NCBI GenBank assembly: GCA_017983465.1
Contig: JAGOBK010000001.1
Coordinates: 124,001 to 188,000, forward strand
DNA length: 64,000 nt
DNA from: Crocinitomicaceae bacterium
GTDB taxonomy: Bacteria > Bacteroidota > Bacteroidia > Flavobacteriales_D > Crocinitomicaceae
Reading direction: 5' to 3'
Shown: positions 1 to 9,336 of the stretch, piece by piece
How positions within the stretch are numbered: the stretch's first letter is position 1
Layout: the number at the start of each line of letters is the position of its first letter
Program-made: the position numbers and the translations under genes
The notes under the pieces: model-generated
What the model was told of the DNA's origin: nothing
What the model saw: the letters and a program-made list of their open reading frames with translations, nothing else
The model's database searches: none

Positions 1-1263
1 GGTGAGGATTCCAAAAGCAAACAAGCCCAATAATGGACCATACGTAAATCCTGCGATGGTAAAAATCAAATCAACGATGCTTTTATTGTCCATCCATTTG
101 AAATAGAAAACAAGTAACATGAATAGCACCGCAAAGGATAAGTGAACTCCTTTTCGAAGATTATTTTTTTGTTTTTCGTCCATGTTGGAACGACGTTCAA
201 AACCTAAAATATCAATGCAAAAAGATGACGTAAGTGCTGTAATCGCTCCATCCACCGAAGGAAAAAGCGCAGAAATTAAACCAATGATGAAAATGATGAA
301 AATTCCGAAAGGCAAATGTTCTTGTACAATTGATGGGAACAAATCATCCGGTTTGAATTCCCAGCCATTTTGTGTGGCGAAAAGTTGCAGCATCCCACCT
401 AAAAGCAGGAATAACGCATTCACAAAGAGAAGGATGAAGCTAAAGACCACCATGTTTTTCTGTGCATCTTTCAAGTTCTTGACACTGATGTTTTTCTGCA
501 TCATTTCTTGATCAAGACCTGTCATTGTAATGGTAATAAAAGCACCACCGATAATGTGTTTCCACATAAAATCCTTGCGCATTGGATCAGTGCTCCAAAG
601 TTTGGTCATGCCACCTTCTGACATTTGATTCCAAATGTGTCCCCACGACCAATTCAATTCACTTTGAATAGAGAGGATACAAACGACTAATGCTAATAAC
701 ATGAATACTGTTTGAAGTGTGTCTGTCCAAACGATGGTTTTAACGCCACCACGGAAAGTGTACGCAATAATCATCGCTATGATAATGACGGTGGAAAGCC
801 AAAATGGAATACCAACACTGTCAAAAACGAATAACTGAAGGACATTAATCACTAAATAAAGTCGAACGGTAGCACCTAGTGTACGAGACAAAATGAAATA
901 CCCAGCGCCCCATTTGTAGGCAGAAAAGCCTAGACGGTATTCAAGGTAGCGGTAAATGGAACTTAGATTGTATTTGTAATAGAGTGGAAGAAGGACATAC
1001 GCTACGATGAAGTAGCCAATGAAGAAGCCAAGTACCATTTGGTAATAATAGAATCCATTGGCTGTAACAGTTCCCGGTACGGAAACAAAGGTTACTCCAG
1101 AAAGCGAGGTGCCAATCATGCCGAAAGCGACAAGGTACCAAGGACTTTTCTTATCACCTGTAAAGAAACTTTGAGACGTGGAATTTTTCGATGTATAATG
1201 AGAAATCAACAGTAAAACACCAAAGTAGGCGATTAGAATGATGATGATAAAAGCTTGATTCAT
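1..1263 (-). CDS. Sodium:solute symporter family transporter (partial, 3' end outside window)
   Basis: The reverse strand reads without a stop from an ATG at 1263 to the left edge, giving 421 codons that begin MNQAFIIIILIAYFGVLLL. Successive hydrophobic helices, the early segment GMIGTSLSGVTFVSVPG and the later helix ending SALFPSVDGAITAL match the SSS (SLC5-like) sodium symporter fold. Family members are inner-membrane transporters that couple sodium influx to uptake of sugars, amino acids or other small organics; the substrate cannot be read from the sequence. About one quarter of the usual length is missing beyond the left edge. The start is divergent from the small gene at 1366. Confidence 0.9.
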   Translation of the reverse strand, partial: MNQAFIIIILIAYFGVLLLISHYTSKNSTSQSFFTGDKKSPWYLVAFGMIGTSLSGVTFVSVPGTVTANGFYYYQMVLGFFIGYFIVAYVLLPLYYKYNLSSIYRYLEYRLGFSAYKWGAGYFILSRTLGATVRLYLVINVLQLFVFDSVGIPFWLSTVIIIAMIIAYTFRGGVKTIVWTDTLQTVFMLLALVVCILSIQSELNWSWGHIWNQMSEGGMTKLWSTDPMRKDFMWKHIIGGAFITITMTGLDQEMMQKNISVKNLKDAQKNMVVFSFILLFVNALFLLLGGMLQLFATQNGWEFKPDDLFPSIVQEHLPFGIFIIFIIGLISALFPSVDGAITALTSSFCIDILGFERRSNMDEKQKNNLRKGVHLSFAVLFMLLVFYFKWMDNKSIVDLIFTIAGFTYGPLLGLFAFGILT

Positions 1264-1342
1264 GCCAATTATTTGAAGTGTAAAAATAATCGAAAGGACG
1301 ATATGTGCTGAGAATTTTACGCATTACTTTTCAATCGATTGT

Positions 1343-1350
1343 TATCTTTG
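1343..1350 (+). promoter_or_regulatory. Bacteroidota -7 element (TATCTTTG)
   Basis: TATCTTTG matches the TAnnTTTG -7 consensus known from Flavobacterium and Bacteroides and lies 15 bases before the ATG at 1366. I see no convincing TTG at the -33 position. It supports the internal ATG at 1366 over the upstream TTG codon at 1339. Confidence 0.5.
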
Positions 1351-1365
1351 TCCAAAACAACGAAC

Positions 1366-1887
1366 ATGGAACTTTGGATTTTTCTTCTTTTGATGATTTT
1401 TTTCGGACTAACAATCATCGCATTGGTTTATTTCTTTTTGAAAAGACAGGAAGATCAAGAATTAGTGAAACTTCAGTTAGAATTGCGTAAGGGACGCCAA
1501 GAATTCTTCTTGCCATCGCGCTTAGAGGCTTACCAACGCGCTATTTTATTGATGGAGAGAATTCATCCGAATAGTTTGGTGATGCGTGCACATCAGGGAA
1601 ATGTTTCCGCTTTGGCACAACAAAGCATCTTATTAAAAACCATCCGTGACGAGTTCGATCACAATGTTGCACAACAATTATTTATCTCAGAAACTGGATG
1701 GAAAATGATGCGCGATTCGAAAGAGGAGTCCATTCGATTGATCAATCTAGCTGCTGCACAAATGGGTGAAAATGCGAGCTCCCTGGACTTATCCGCTAAA
1801 ATCATGGAAATGTTAGCACAACTAGACGCGATGCCTTCTGAAGTTGCGGTTGCTTTCTTAAAACAGGAGTTTCAAGCGTTATTTTGA
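1366..1887 (+). CDS. Small membrane-anchored protein of unknown function
   Basis: 173 codons. The start is placed at the ATG of MELWIFLLLM rather than a TTG 27 bases upstream, because a -7 element lies between them. Residues 1-25 form one transmembrane helix with FLKRQ on the presumed cytoplasmic side; the remaining ~150 residues are soluble and helical (LRKGRQEFFLPSRLEAYQR, then LIN.AAAQMG). I believe it belongs to a conserved Bacteroidota family of uncharacterised proteins (possibly the one called DUF7935), but this is from memory. The 3' end overlaps the convergent DedA gene by 9 bases. No function is proposed. Confidence 0.75.
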   Translation: MELWIFLLLMIFFGLTIIALVYFFLKRQEDQELVKLQLELRKGRQEFFLPSRLEAYQRAILLMERIHPNSLVMRAHQGNVSALAQQSILLKTIRDEFDHNVAQQLFISETGWKMMRDSKEESIRLINLAAAQMGENASSLDLSAKIMEMLAQLDAMPSEVAVAFLKQEFQALF

Positions 1888-2547
1888 TGTAAACTTCGCT
1901 TTTAAGATTTCCACGACCATCGGAAGGAGGGAAAGTCCAACGATGCCAAAAATCACCACTTCAAAGTTTTTCTGAACGAAGGACATATTGCCGAAGAAAT
2001 AACCAAGTAAGGTTAATCCAGATACCCATGCAACGCCGCCAATGACGTTGAAGCGTAAGAATTTTTGGTAACTCATGTTTCCGATACCGGCTACAAAAGG
2101 AGCGAATGTGCGAACGATCGGTACAAATCGTGCGATGATGATGGTTTTGGAACCATGCTTTTCATAAAATGCATGTGTTTGATCGATGTACTTTTGTTTG
2201 ACGATTTGTCTATTTCCAATTTTCCATTGGAGCACTTTCAATCCAATCGTTTTTCCTAAAAAGTAATTGAGTCCATCACCGAGAATCGCTGCAACGATCA
2301 ATAGTCCCAAGACTAGAAAAAGATTCAATTCAGCTGTTTCACCATTTTTAACAACCCCGGCGCAAAAGGTTCCAGAGGCGAACAATAAGGAGTCACCTGG
2401 TAACAATGGCATCACGACCAATCCAGTTTCAACGAAAATAATCAGGAATAAAATACCGTAAATCCACATTCCGTAGTCTTGAATCAACACAAATAAATGT
2501 GTGTCTAAATGCAGGAAAAAATCCAAAAAATCTTTGAGTAAAGTCAT
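1879..2547 (-). CDS. DedA family membrane protein (VTT/SNARE-associated domain)
   Basis: 222 aa, typical DedA length. The N-terminal half holds the signature FVETGLVVMPLLPGDSLLF, and the C-terminal half holds ARFVPIVRTFAPFVAG, the conserved Arg-rich re-entrant segment, followed by helices ending GLTLLGYFFG. DedA/Tvp38 proteins are polytopic inner-membrane proteins; several act as scramblases or flippases of undecaprenyl phosphate or phospholipids and need proton-motive force. The specific lipid here is unknown. The start codon overlaps the stop of the upstream rhodanese gene by one base (TAATG), so the two are probably translationally coupled. Confidence 0.9.
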   Translation of the reverse strand: MTLLKDFLDFFLHLDTHLFVLIQDYGMWIYGILFLIIFVETGLVVMPLLPGDSLLFASGTFCAGVVKNGETAELNLFLVLGLLIVAAILGDGLNYFLGKTIGLKVLQWKIGNRQIVKQKYIDQTHAFYEKHGSKTIIIARFVPIVRTFAPFVAGIGNMSYQKFLRFNVIGGVAWVSGLTLLGYFFGNMSFVQKNFEVVIFGIVGLSLLPMVVEILKAKFTSK

Positions 2548-2864
2548 TAGTCGAGTTTTAAGGATGGATCAACGTGTTCAATCCAACCGAGGATTCCACC
2601 TTCCATGACAAAAACGTTTGGAAAATGAAATTCTGTTTCTAACAAATTTACGACAGCTTCTGCACGACGTCCAGATTGACACATGATGACCACATCTTTA
2701 CTTGAATTAATTTCTTGTTGTCTCAACGAAATTTCACCCATGGGAATGTGCGTGAAACCAGTATTGCAATGTTGGTATTCGTAGTCTTCACGAACGTCAA
2801 TCACGATCAAATTGTCCTCTTTCGACAATCTTTCTTTACAGCTTTTTGGGTCGATGTAGCGCAT
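2547..2864 (-). CDS. Rhodanese-like domain protein
   Basis: Single rhodanese domain of 105 aa. It begins MRYIDPKSCKE, has the CH2A-like VIDVREDYEY and the active-site loop CQSGRRA, in which the Cys carries the persulfide in sulfurtransferases, and ends with GGILGWIEHVDP. I place the start at the ATG at 2864; a reading from the TTG at 2879 would run through the promoter element at 2877-2884. It is the first gene of a two-gene unit with the DedA gene. The sulfur acceptor is not evident; family members handle thiosulfate, persulfide or tRNA thiolation. Confidence 0.88.
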   Translation of the reverse strand: MRYIDPKSCKERLSKEDNLIVIDVREDYEYQHCNTGFTHIPMGEISLRQQEINSSKDVVIMCQSGRRAEAVVNLLETEFHFPNVFVMEGGILGWIEHVDPSLKLD

Positions 2865-2876
2865 AAATTGTTTTGA

Positions 2877-2884
2877 CAAAGATA
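2877..2884 (-). promoter_or_regulatory. -7 element (TATCTTTG on the reverse strand)
   Basis: The forward sequence CAAAGATA reads TATCTTTG on the reverse strand, a full match to TAnnTTTG, in the 30-base gap between comEC and the rhodanese gene. It lies 12 bases from the ATG at 2864, implying a very short leader. Confidence 0.5.
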
Positions 2885-2894
2885 AGATTTGCTT

Positions 2895-4859
2895 TTAATT
2901 CTGAGCAATCTCATAGATTTTCGCTCCATTTTTCAGTGAATGTGGATGAGAAATCCAAGGCATGAAAACGGATGACGCGTCAAATCGTTTGGCAGAATCC
3001 TCCTTGTAGTATATACGCCATGATTGCTTGTTCAGTTTGATTTCACGTCCAAATGTAGTTTTTAGAATTTCTAGTTTCCCTTTATGAAAGAAGAATTTGA
3101 CATGATACTTTCTCATAGAGATCATTTCCAGCTTTGATGGATACAGCTTTTGGTGATTGATGGCTGAAAATTGAATTTTATCTGGATTTTCGTCATCGTA
3201 AAAACACCAACTTCGTTCTCCTAATTTGAGAATCACCGTCAGTTTATTTTCGTTTAATAGACATAAGTGTGTACTAGATGCATTGAGAAAACGTTGGTGA
3301 TTGATCCATGCTAAAATGAGCAAAAAGTGTAAGGCATTCACTTTCCAATACTTTTTTTTGATATCCCCCAAGAAGAGTACGCTTGCGTTGAAAAGCAAGA
3401 TAGGCGCAAGAATTATTTCTATTTCAAAGCCAAAAACAAGCGCACCTGGCCAGGATTCAATCCATTGAATTAATCGAAACATCCAATAGACGGAATAAAG
3501 TAAAATGAGCCCATTTAGTTTTCCTGCCAAGGGAATCTTGTGTGTGACTAAAATGAAAATTCCTGCACCCAAAACGATGGAAGAAAGTCCCATGAGTCCG
3601 AGGTTGGCAATGGCAAAATAATTTGGAAATTGATGAAAATAATAAAGTGTTAAAGGTGTTGTGGCGACTTGTGCAGCAAATCCAATCGCGGTTCCTTCCC
3701 ATAAGTAATAAAGTATTTTGTTCTCCGGTTTCCAGGTGGAGGAAATTTTCGGGTAGAACAAAAAGATGCCTAACATGGCGAGATAGGATAATTGAAATCC
3801 TATATCAAAGAAATACATTGGTTTCCAAAGCACAATAATGAATGCCGTAAAAAACAAGGAATTAATCGAGGATGTTTGCCATCCTTTCCATTGGGTCCAT
3901 GTTAAGACACTGAACATAAAAACCGCACGAATGACGGATGGTGAAAATCCAGTCATGAGTGCATAGAACCACAATAACAGAATGACGAATAGTAGTGCTG
4001 TTGATCGATTGATCCATCTTGCTCCCAGTTTAATGAGCGCCAATAAAAGTTGTAAAATAAGTCCAATGTGTAAACCTGAAACAGCGAGCACATGCATGGA
4101 TCCTGTTGCTGTAAAAGCACTACGGATTTCATTGTCCAACATGGATTTGTCGCCTAAAATCAATGCTTGCGCAATTCCTAATTCTTGTCCACTTAAGTGT
4201 TTTGCAAGAATGTTCAAACACAGTTGTTGTGCCTCCCGAATGGACTTCGTTAAATACGAACAGGGAACGGTTTTAAGCACATGAAAGTCCTGTGATTCCA
4301 TAAAAAACATTCCGTAAATCCCCTTTGTTTTCCAGTATGTTTTTAGGTCGAATTCTCCCGGATTCCCTTTGTTTTCAATGGGAATTATTTCGGTCTTTAT
4401 TTCAAGAAGTTGATCCAGTTTTGGTGTGTTTTTTCCTTTGACGTAAAATCGAACAGGTGTGCTGTAAGTGGCTTTTCCTCTCCGCCATCGAATCTCACCA
4501 ATTCCTTTTGTCCACGGTTGTCCGGATTGAATTTCGGTCACCTTCATATGGAAAATTGTTTTTCCTTTATGGAAGTTCCAATCTTCCCAACCCGTATTTT
4601 GTTGTTGTTCGTAATGTGCTATAAAACCCAATAATCCGCAAATAGAGAAGAGCATGATTTGTTGTGCTGCGACACGCAAATATTGAAAGCTTTGAAGAAT
4701 CAATGACGCGATCGTCAGGTTTGCTAAAACAAGAAAAAAGTAATCCTTGAGTTCTGGAACTTTTTCAGCACAAAGTATTCCGGTAGAAAAGTACAAACAG
4801 ATGTAAACAAACGGATAGCGCGAAAAGGCTGGACGAAAATCCGGCGAAACAGTTGGCAT
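2895..4859 (-). CDS. comEC: ComEC/Rec2 family DNA-uptake membrane protein
   Basis: 654 aa. The N-terminal third has three short hydrophobic helices followed by a soluble OB-like region (DUF4131 type). The central competence domain contains GTGSMHVLAVSGLHIGL-like sequence near residues 245-265 (TATGSMHVLAVSGLHIGLI) and FDIGFQLSYLAMLGI, both characteristic of ComEC, with about ten membrane helices. The metallo-beta-lactamase domain of Bacillus-type ComEC is absent; the last ~150 residues are a short soluble tail, as is common in Bacteroidota. The protein forms the inner-membrane channel for transforming single-stranded DNA. It is followed by recQ upstream in the same orientation, 12 bases apart. 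Confidence 0.9.
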   Translation of the reverse strand: MPTVSPDFRPAFSRYPFVYICLYFSTGILCAEKVPELKDYFFLVLANLTIASLILQSFQYLRVAAQQIMLFSICGLLGFIAHYEQQQNTGWEDWNFHKGKTIFHMKVTEIQSGQPWTKGIGEIRWRRGKATYSTPVRFYVKGKNTPKLDQLLEIKTEIIPIENKGNPGEFDLKTYWKTKGIYGMFFMESQDFHVLKTVPCSYLTKSIREAQQLCLNILAKHLSGQELGIAQALILGDKSMLDNEIRSAFTATGSMHVLAVSGLHIGLILQLLLALIKLGARWINRSTALLFVILLLWFYALMTGFSPSVIRAVFMFSVLTWTQWKGWQTSSINSLFFTAFIIVLWKPMYFFDIGFQLSYLAMLGIFLFYPKISSTWKPENKILYYLWEGTAIGFAAQVATTPLTLYYFHQFPNYFAIANLGLMGLSSIVLGAGIFILVTHKIPLAGKLNGLILLYSVYWMFRLIQWIESWPGALVFGFEIEIILAPILLFNASVLFLGDIKKKYWKVNALHFLLILAWINHQRFLNASSTHLCLLNENKLTVILKLGERSWCFYDDENPDKIQFSAINHQKLYPSKLEMISMRKYHVKFFFHKGKLEILKTTFGREIKLNKQSWRIYYKEDSAKRFDASSVFMPWISHPHSLKNGAKIYEIAQN

Positions 4860-4871
4860 AGTAGGAAAAGT

Positions 4872-6743
4872 TTAATTCAAGTAAAACTTTCCATCCATCC
4901 AAATAATGATTTCGTTTTTTAAAAATTCGCGTAAAAAATCTTCAGTTTCTTTTTCTGTTAGTTTGATTTCAACAGAAAGTTCTTTCAGAGACTTGGGTTT
5001 TTCCAGCAGAGCAAGAATTTTCCACGGAATAGAATCCAGTGGCAACGCGTTTTTTTGACAGACATCACAGGTCCCGCAAGGATCGGATGTTTGTCCAAAG
5101 TACGCAATCACTTGTTGGGTACGGCATTCGTTTTTTTGACAAAACTGAATCATCCTATCCGCTTTTTGAATGGCAATGTCGCGTCGTTCTTTGTAGATAC
5201 TTGGTTTTAGATAAATATGGCTATCCGGTAATCTTTCCGTAATGTAGGTTACGGTTGGAAGGCTACTTCTGAGGTTTAAATCGATAATTCCGTGCTGTTG
5301 CATAAACTCTAGTTGTTGAGTTAAACGTTCAGAATTGATTTTTAGTCTTTTGCAGATCTCATCTTCGTGAATTGCATGAAAATATTCAAAGATTCCAGGG
5401 TAAGAGCGAATTAAAAGTGTTGAAAGCGGATGTATGGACTCAAATTGAATCTGAAAATTATACAGCTCTCGATTCGTGACAAGAAATTTCAGTTTTGTTG
5501 GATGAAACGTTCCTTCAGAGAACAGTAGGTTTTCATTCAGCTCCAAAATTTTCAGTGAATGAAAAGTGGTCTCGTAATCAAGTTTATACACTTGACACAT
5601 TTTCTTTAAATCGAGTGGGTAGGTCTCGTCTTTTCCTGATCCAATAGCGATTTTAAGAAAATTAGAAATGGCACGATAGGTATTGAGTACATCTGTTTTT
5701 GCTGGAAATTTCTTTAAGGTCGAATTTCGGAGGTTTTCGGTATCCTGATCTTCGAAAAACAAAAGTGCTTTCGCCGTTTTTCCATCTCTTCCGCCTCGAC
5801 CTGCTTCTTGAAAATATGCTTCTAGGGAACTAGGAATTTCATAATGCAGGACAAATCGAACATTCGGTTTATCGATTCCCATTCCAAAGGCGTTTGTCGC
5901 GACCATGATGCGTCGTTTTTCGGACATCCAATCGTTTAACATGCGTTCTCGTTCGGATTTTGTGAGTCCACCGTGGTAAACACCGCAAGAAATACGGTTC
6001 GACATCAGCAGTTTTACCATTTCCTTCACCGATCTGCGTGTTTGACAATAGACAATCCCAACTTCCGTAGAATGTTTGCAATGCGCTAAAATGGATTCCA
6101 TTTTATTGCTCGTTTTACGTACTTGGTAATGTAGGTTTTCTCGAACAAAAGATGCTTCGTGGATCTGTACTTTCTTTAATTCCAGGTGGTGAATGATGTC
6201 CTTTTTTACGCGTTCTGTTGCGGTAGCCGTTAATGCTAATACTGGCACATGAGGTTTGTGAACACGAAGATCCTTGATGTGCATGAAACTCGGTCTGAAA
6301 TCATGTCCCCATTCAGAAATACAATGTGCTTCATCGACCACCAGAAGTCCAACATTCATGAGTTTGAAGCGTTCAATGAATAAATCAGATTGACAACGTT
6401 CCGGAGAGGTGTATAAAAAATCGAGTCCGCCGAAACGTGCGTTATCGAGGATGTAATCGATTTCCTTGTAGCTCATCCCTGAGGTAATAGCCTTCGCTCG
6501 AATCCCACGTTTATTCAGGTTGTCCACTTGGTCTTGCATCAAGGCAATTAAAGGTGAAACAACAATCGTAATTCCTTCACGAATTAATCCAGGTACTTGA
6601 AAACAAATAGATTTCCCTCCGCCGGTGGGTAAAAGTGCGAGTACATCTTGGCCAGCAATTGCATCCTCTACAATGGCCTTTTGATTTGGTCGAAAATGAT
6701 CAAATCCCCAAAATTGTTTTAATACTGCCTCGCTTTTACTCAC
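4872..6743 (-). CDS. recQ: ATP-dependent DNA helicase RecQ
   Basis: 623 aa. Motif I LLPTGGGKSICFQ, the DEAH box VVDEAHCISEWGHDFRPSF with the aromatic-rich loop, motif III ALTATAT, motif VI GRGGRDG, then the RecQ-C-terminal zinc-binding cysteines (CQKNEC, CGTCDVC) in order. An HRDC domain is not evident; the tail is a short winged-helix-like stretch. The reading frame begins with GTG at 6743; no in-frame ATG lies nearby upstream, and the next residues SKSEAVLKQFWGFDHFRP match the family start. The enzyme unwinds 3'-5' DNA in recombination and repair. Its promoter region is shared with divergent ilvE. Confidence 0.95.
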   Translation of the reverse strand: MSKSEAVLKQFWGFDHFRPNQKAIVEDAIAGQDVLALLPTGGGKSICFQVPGLIREGITIVVSPLIALMQDQVDNLNKRGIRAKAITSGMSYKEIDYILDNARFGGLDFLYTSPERCQSDLFIERFKLMNVGLLVVDEAHCISEWGHDFRPSFMHIKDLRVHKPHVPVLALTATATERVKKDIIHHLELKKVQIHEASFVRENLHYQVRKTSNKMESILAHCKHSTEVGIVYCQTRRSVKEMVKLLMSNRISCGVYHGGLTKSERERMLNDWMSEKRRIMVATNAFGMGIDKPNVRFVLHYEIPSSLEAYFQEAGRGGRDGKTAKALLFFEDQDTENLRNSTLKKFPAKTDVLNTYRAISNFLKIAIGSGKDETYPLDLKKMCQVYKLDYETTFHSLKILELNENLLFSEGTFHPTKLKFLVTNRELYNFQIQFESIHPLSTLLIRSYPGIFEYFHAIHEDEICKRLKINSERLTQQLEFMQQHGIIDLNLRSSLPTVTYITERLPDSHIYLKPSIYKERRDIAIQKADRMIQFCQKNECRTQQVIAYFGQTSDPCGTCDVCQKNALPLDSIPWKILALLEKPKSLKELSVEIKLTEKETEDFLREFLKNEIIIWMDGKFYLN

Positions 6744-6760
6744 TATTATCTATTACGGTA

Positions 6761-6768
6761 CAAAAGTA
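6761..6768 (-). promoter_or_regulatory. -7 element for recQ (TACTTTTG)
   Basis: CAAAAGTA on the forward strand reads TACTTTTG on the reverse strand, a full TAnnTTTG match 17 bases upstream of the GTG start of recQ. It supports this GTG start. Confidence 0.55.
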
Positions 6769-6818
6769 CAAGAATTGTCTTGTGAATAAAATTAGTTGTG
6801 GAGGAGGAATAAAGGACG

Positions 6819-6826
6819 TATATTCG
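6819..6826 (+). promoter_or_regulatory. Probable -7 element for ilvE (TATATTCG)
   Basis: TATATTCG is a one-base variant of TAnnTTTG, 17 bases before the ilvE ATG at 6844. It faces away from the recQ element in the same ~100-base divergent gap. Confidence 0.4.
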
Positions 6827-6843
6827 CGCAACAAAATACGCGT

Positions 6844-7914
6844 ATGTCAACTACATCTCTCAATTTTTCAGTTGAAAAAAACACTCAATCCGCTTTATCT
6901 CAAGTAGATTGGGACAACTTACCATTTGGACGAATTTTTTCGGATCATATGTTCATCATGGAATACGCTGATGGGCAATGGCAAGAAGGGAAAATCGTTC
7001 CATTTCAGCCGATTCCGATGCATCCAGCGATGTCTGCGTTGCATTATGGTCAGTCGATTTTTGAAGGATTGAAAGCATACAAAAATGTAGAAGACGAAGT
7101 GATTTTGTTTCGTCCGGATATGAACGCAAAGCGTTTTGCAGAATCTGCAGCACGTATGTGTATGCCGGAAGTTCCAGAGGATATTTTCATCGAAGCAATC
7201 AAACAATTGGTTGCGGTGGACAAGGATTGGGTAACTGATCGTCCAGGATATTCCTTATACATTCGTCCATTCTTGTTTGGAACGGATGAGTTGGTTGGAA
7301 TTAAACCATCTGACACGTACAAATTCATGGTCATTACCTCTCCAGTGGGAGCGTATTACGCAGAACCTGTGCGTGTGAAAATCGAAGAGCATTATACACG
7401 CGCTGCAAAAGGTGGAGTTGGACGCGCGAAAGCTGCAGGAAACTACGGTGCATCATTGTATCCAGCAAAACAATGTCAAATGCAAGGGTTCCACCAATTG
7501 GTTTGGACAGACGCAAAAGAACATTTGTACATTGAGGAATCTGGTACGATGAACATCATTTTCCAAATCGGAGGAAAGTTAATTACACCTTCTGAAGAGG
7601 CGGATACGATTTTACGTGGTATCACAAAACGTTCGGTTTTAGAACTTGCTGCAAGCTGGGGAATAGAAATTGAAGAACGTCAAGTTTCCGTAGAAGAAAT
7701 CGTAACGGCTGCGAAAAACGGAACATTGGAAGATGCGTTTGGAGCTGGAACGGCAGCAACCATTGCACAGATTATCGTGATTGGTTACCGTGACGAAATC
7801 CTTGAATTGCCAGCATTCGAAACACGTACGATTTCGAATCGCATCAAACAACACATGGATGATTTGAAAGCGGGTAAAGAAGCGGATGTGTTCAATTGGA
7901 ACGTTCGCGTATAA
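6844..7914 (+). CDS. ilvE: Branched-chain amino acid aminotransferase
   Basis: 356 aa, class IV PLP-dependent aminotransferase of the longer BCAT type. Residues GQSIFEGLKAYK, the PLP-lysine region GRAKAAGNYGASLYP, the phosphate-binding EESGTMNIIF and GTAATIAQI are all present. It interconverts Val/Leu/Ile and their 2-oxo acids with 2-oxoglutarate/glutamate. I chose the ATG at 6844 (MSTTSLNFSVEK) over a codon 48 bases upstream because the earlier stretch overlaps the promoter. It is a single gene, divergent from recQ; no other ilv genes are nearby. Confidence 0.95.
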   Translation: MSTTSLNFSVEKNTQSALSQVDWDNLPFGRIFSDHMFIMEYADGQWQEGKIVPFQPIPMHPAMSALHYGQSIFEGLKAYKNVEDEVILFRPDMNAKRFAESAARMCMPEVPEDIFIEAIKQLVAVDKDWVTDRPGYSLYIRPFLFGTDELVGIKPSDTYKFMVITSPVGAYYAEPVRVKIEEHYTRAAKGGVGRAKAAGNYGASLYPAKQCQMQGFHQLVWTDAKEHLYIEESGTMNIIFQIGGKLITPSEEADTILRGITKRSVLELAASWGIEIEERQVSVEEIVTAAKNGTLEDAFGAGTAATIAQIIVIGYRDEILELPAFETRTISNRIKQHMDDLKAGKEADVFNWNVRV

Positions 7915-7956
7915 TTCCTTGTGGAATTTTACTTTTCTTTGCGTCTCACTTAAGAC

Positions 7957-9336
7957 ATGAGATTCTACTTTTTATTTTTACTGACCTTTACTGTCCATTT
8001 CGCCAATACGCAAGTGTTGCGCCTGACGTGTTTGGATAAACGAACTGGAGATTTAGTTTCTAATGTCGGAATTTCGATGTCCCAAAATCTTAGAGGGGAT
8101 TCCATTGTCTATCAAACAACTGTGAATGGTGTAACGGATTATCAATTGAACAAAATCGATCTAGGACAAACCTTGTATTTTGATTTTCGTCATGCGATTT
8201 ACCAAACGACTAACATTGAATTTCATTTCAAGGAGCGGAAGGATACCATTCGTATAGAGGTGTTGTTAATTCCCATGCGCATCCAACTTTCGAAGGAAGT
8301 CATTGTGAAATCAGTTGGTGTGCCAGATACTGTTTTTGGTTCCAAACGATTGAGTGTGGCAGATTTTGAATTGCAATCCAACGGAGATGTTATTATTTTA
8401 GCCTATCCGAAGCAATTGCAAAAAGGATCTGAATTGATATTGTTCGATGGAGAAGAAACAAAGTCAAGTGTCCTGCTGAATGATGCTGCCATTGAATTAA
8501 AACGAGATTTTCGTGGAAATGCGCATGTCATTTGCAAGGAACATGTGTATGGTGTCTATTCAGATGGCGATCAAATTGAAATTGGTCAAATACCGAAGGA
8601 TTATTATTTCAAGTACATTGAACCGATTGTTGACACGAATACATCGAAGATCTTTTTTTCGGATTTCAGTAAAATCTATCCAGCCTTCGATTATTACGTG
8701 TATGATAAATTAGACTCTTCGTATAAATCCATCGTGAATATCAAAGATGATTTGATGATGGAACTGTATCGCTCTGAATACAAATGGATGGATGTCCGAA
8801 CGAAGTTATGGGCAAAAAATAAAGAACTCGAGACAGGAATCGATGCGGAGATTTACATTGGTGCGAATTACTTTACGCAATCGATTTATTACCAGGAAGT
8901 TTATGCTCCGATGTTTCATCGAAATGATTCCATTCTTATTTTTAACTATCCAAAGGATGTCTTGTTGGTTTACTCCATTGACGGAAATCTGATGGATTCC
9001 ATTCCACTGTATCACCATTATCAAGCAAAGGAAACAGGGTGGAGGCGAAATGTGATTCAAGATCGCGTGACAGGTTCCATTTATACGACGTATGAAAAAG
9101 ATGGCTATTGCTACCTTGGACTCGTGAACGTAAAAACCGGAGAGATTAGCGAAAAAGTGAAGTTAACGTTTCGCTACGTGGATAAAATTCGCGTTCACAA
9201 CAATTACGTTTACTACGTTTATCGTCCGTTTGAATCCATTCAAAAGAAATTCCTATACAAGGAAAAACTTCCTTATCAGTTCAAGGGAATGGAGAAAAAT
9301 TACGGAACTAAAATCTCGATTGATACCGGTAAGTGA
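7957..9336 (+). CDS. Exported protein of unknown function
   Basis: 459 aa. Residues 1-18 (MRFYFLFLLTFTVHFANT) form a Sec signal peptide. Residues ~20-110 resemble a carboxypeptidase-regulatory-like beta-sandwich (LTCLDKRTGDLVSNVGI), a common N-terminal module in Bacteroidota surface proteins. The remainder is beta-rich with repeated Tyr/Asp-containing strands and could fold as a beta-propeller; I cannot name it. No catalytic motif or C-terminal sorting domain is visible. It stands alone after ilvE, and its 3' end overlaps the convergent EEP-family gene by 37 bases, which is long for convergent ends. Confidence 0.75.
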   Translation: MRFYFLFLLTFTVHFANTQVLRLTCLDKRTGDLVSNVGISMSQNLRGDSIVYQTTVNGVTDYQLNKIDLGQTLYFDFRHAIYQTTNIEFHFKERKDTIRIEVLLIPMRIQLSKEVIVKSVGVPDTVFGSKRLSVADFELQSNGDVIILAYPKQLQKGSELILFDGEETKSSVLLNDAAIELKRDFRGNAHVICKEHVYGVYSDGDQIEIGQIPKDYYFKYIEPIVDTNTSKIFFSDFSKIYPAFDYYVYDKLDSSYKSIVNIKDDLMMELYRSEYKWMDVRTKLWAKNKELETGIDAEIYIGANYFTQSIYYQEVYAPMFHRNDSILIFNYPKDVLLVYSIDGNLMDSIPLYHHYQAKETGWRRNVIQDRVTGSIYTTYEKDGYCYLGLVNVKTGEISEKVKLTFRYVDKIRVHNNYVYYVYRPFESIQKKFLYKEKLPYQFKGMEKNYGTKISIDTGK

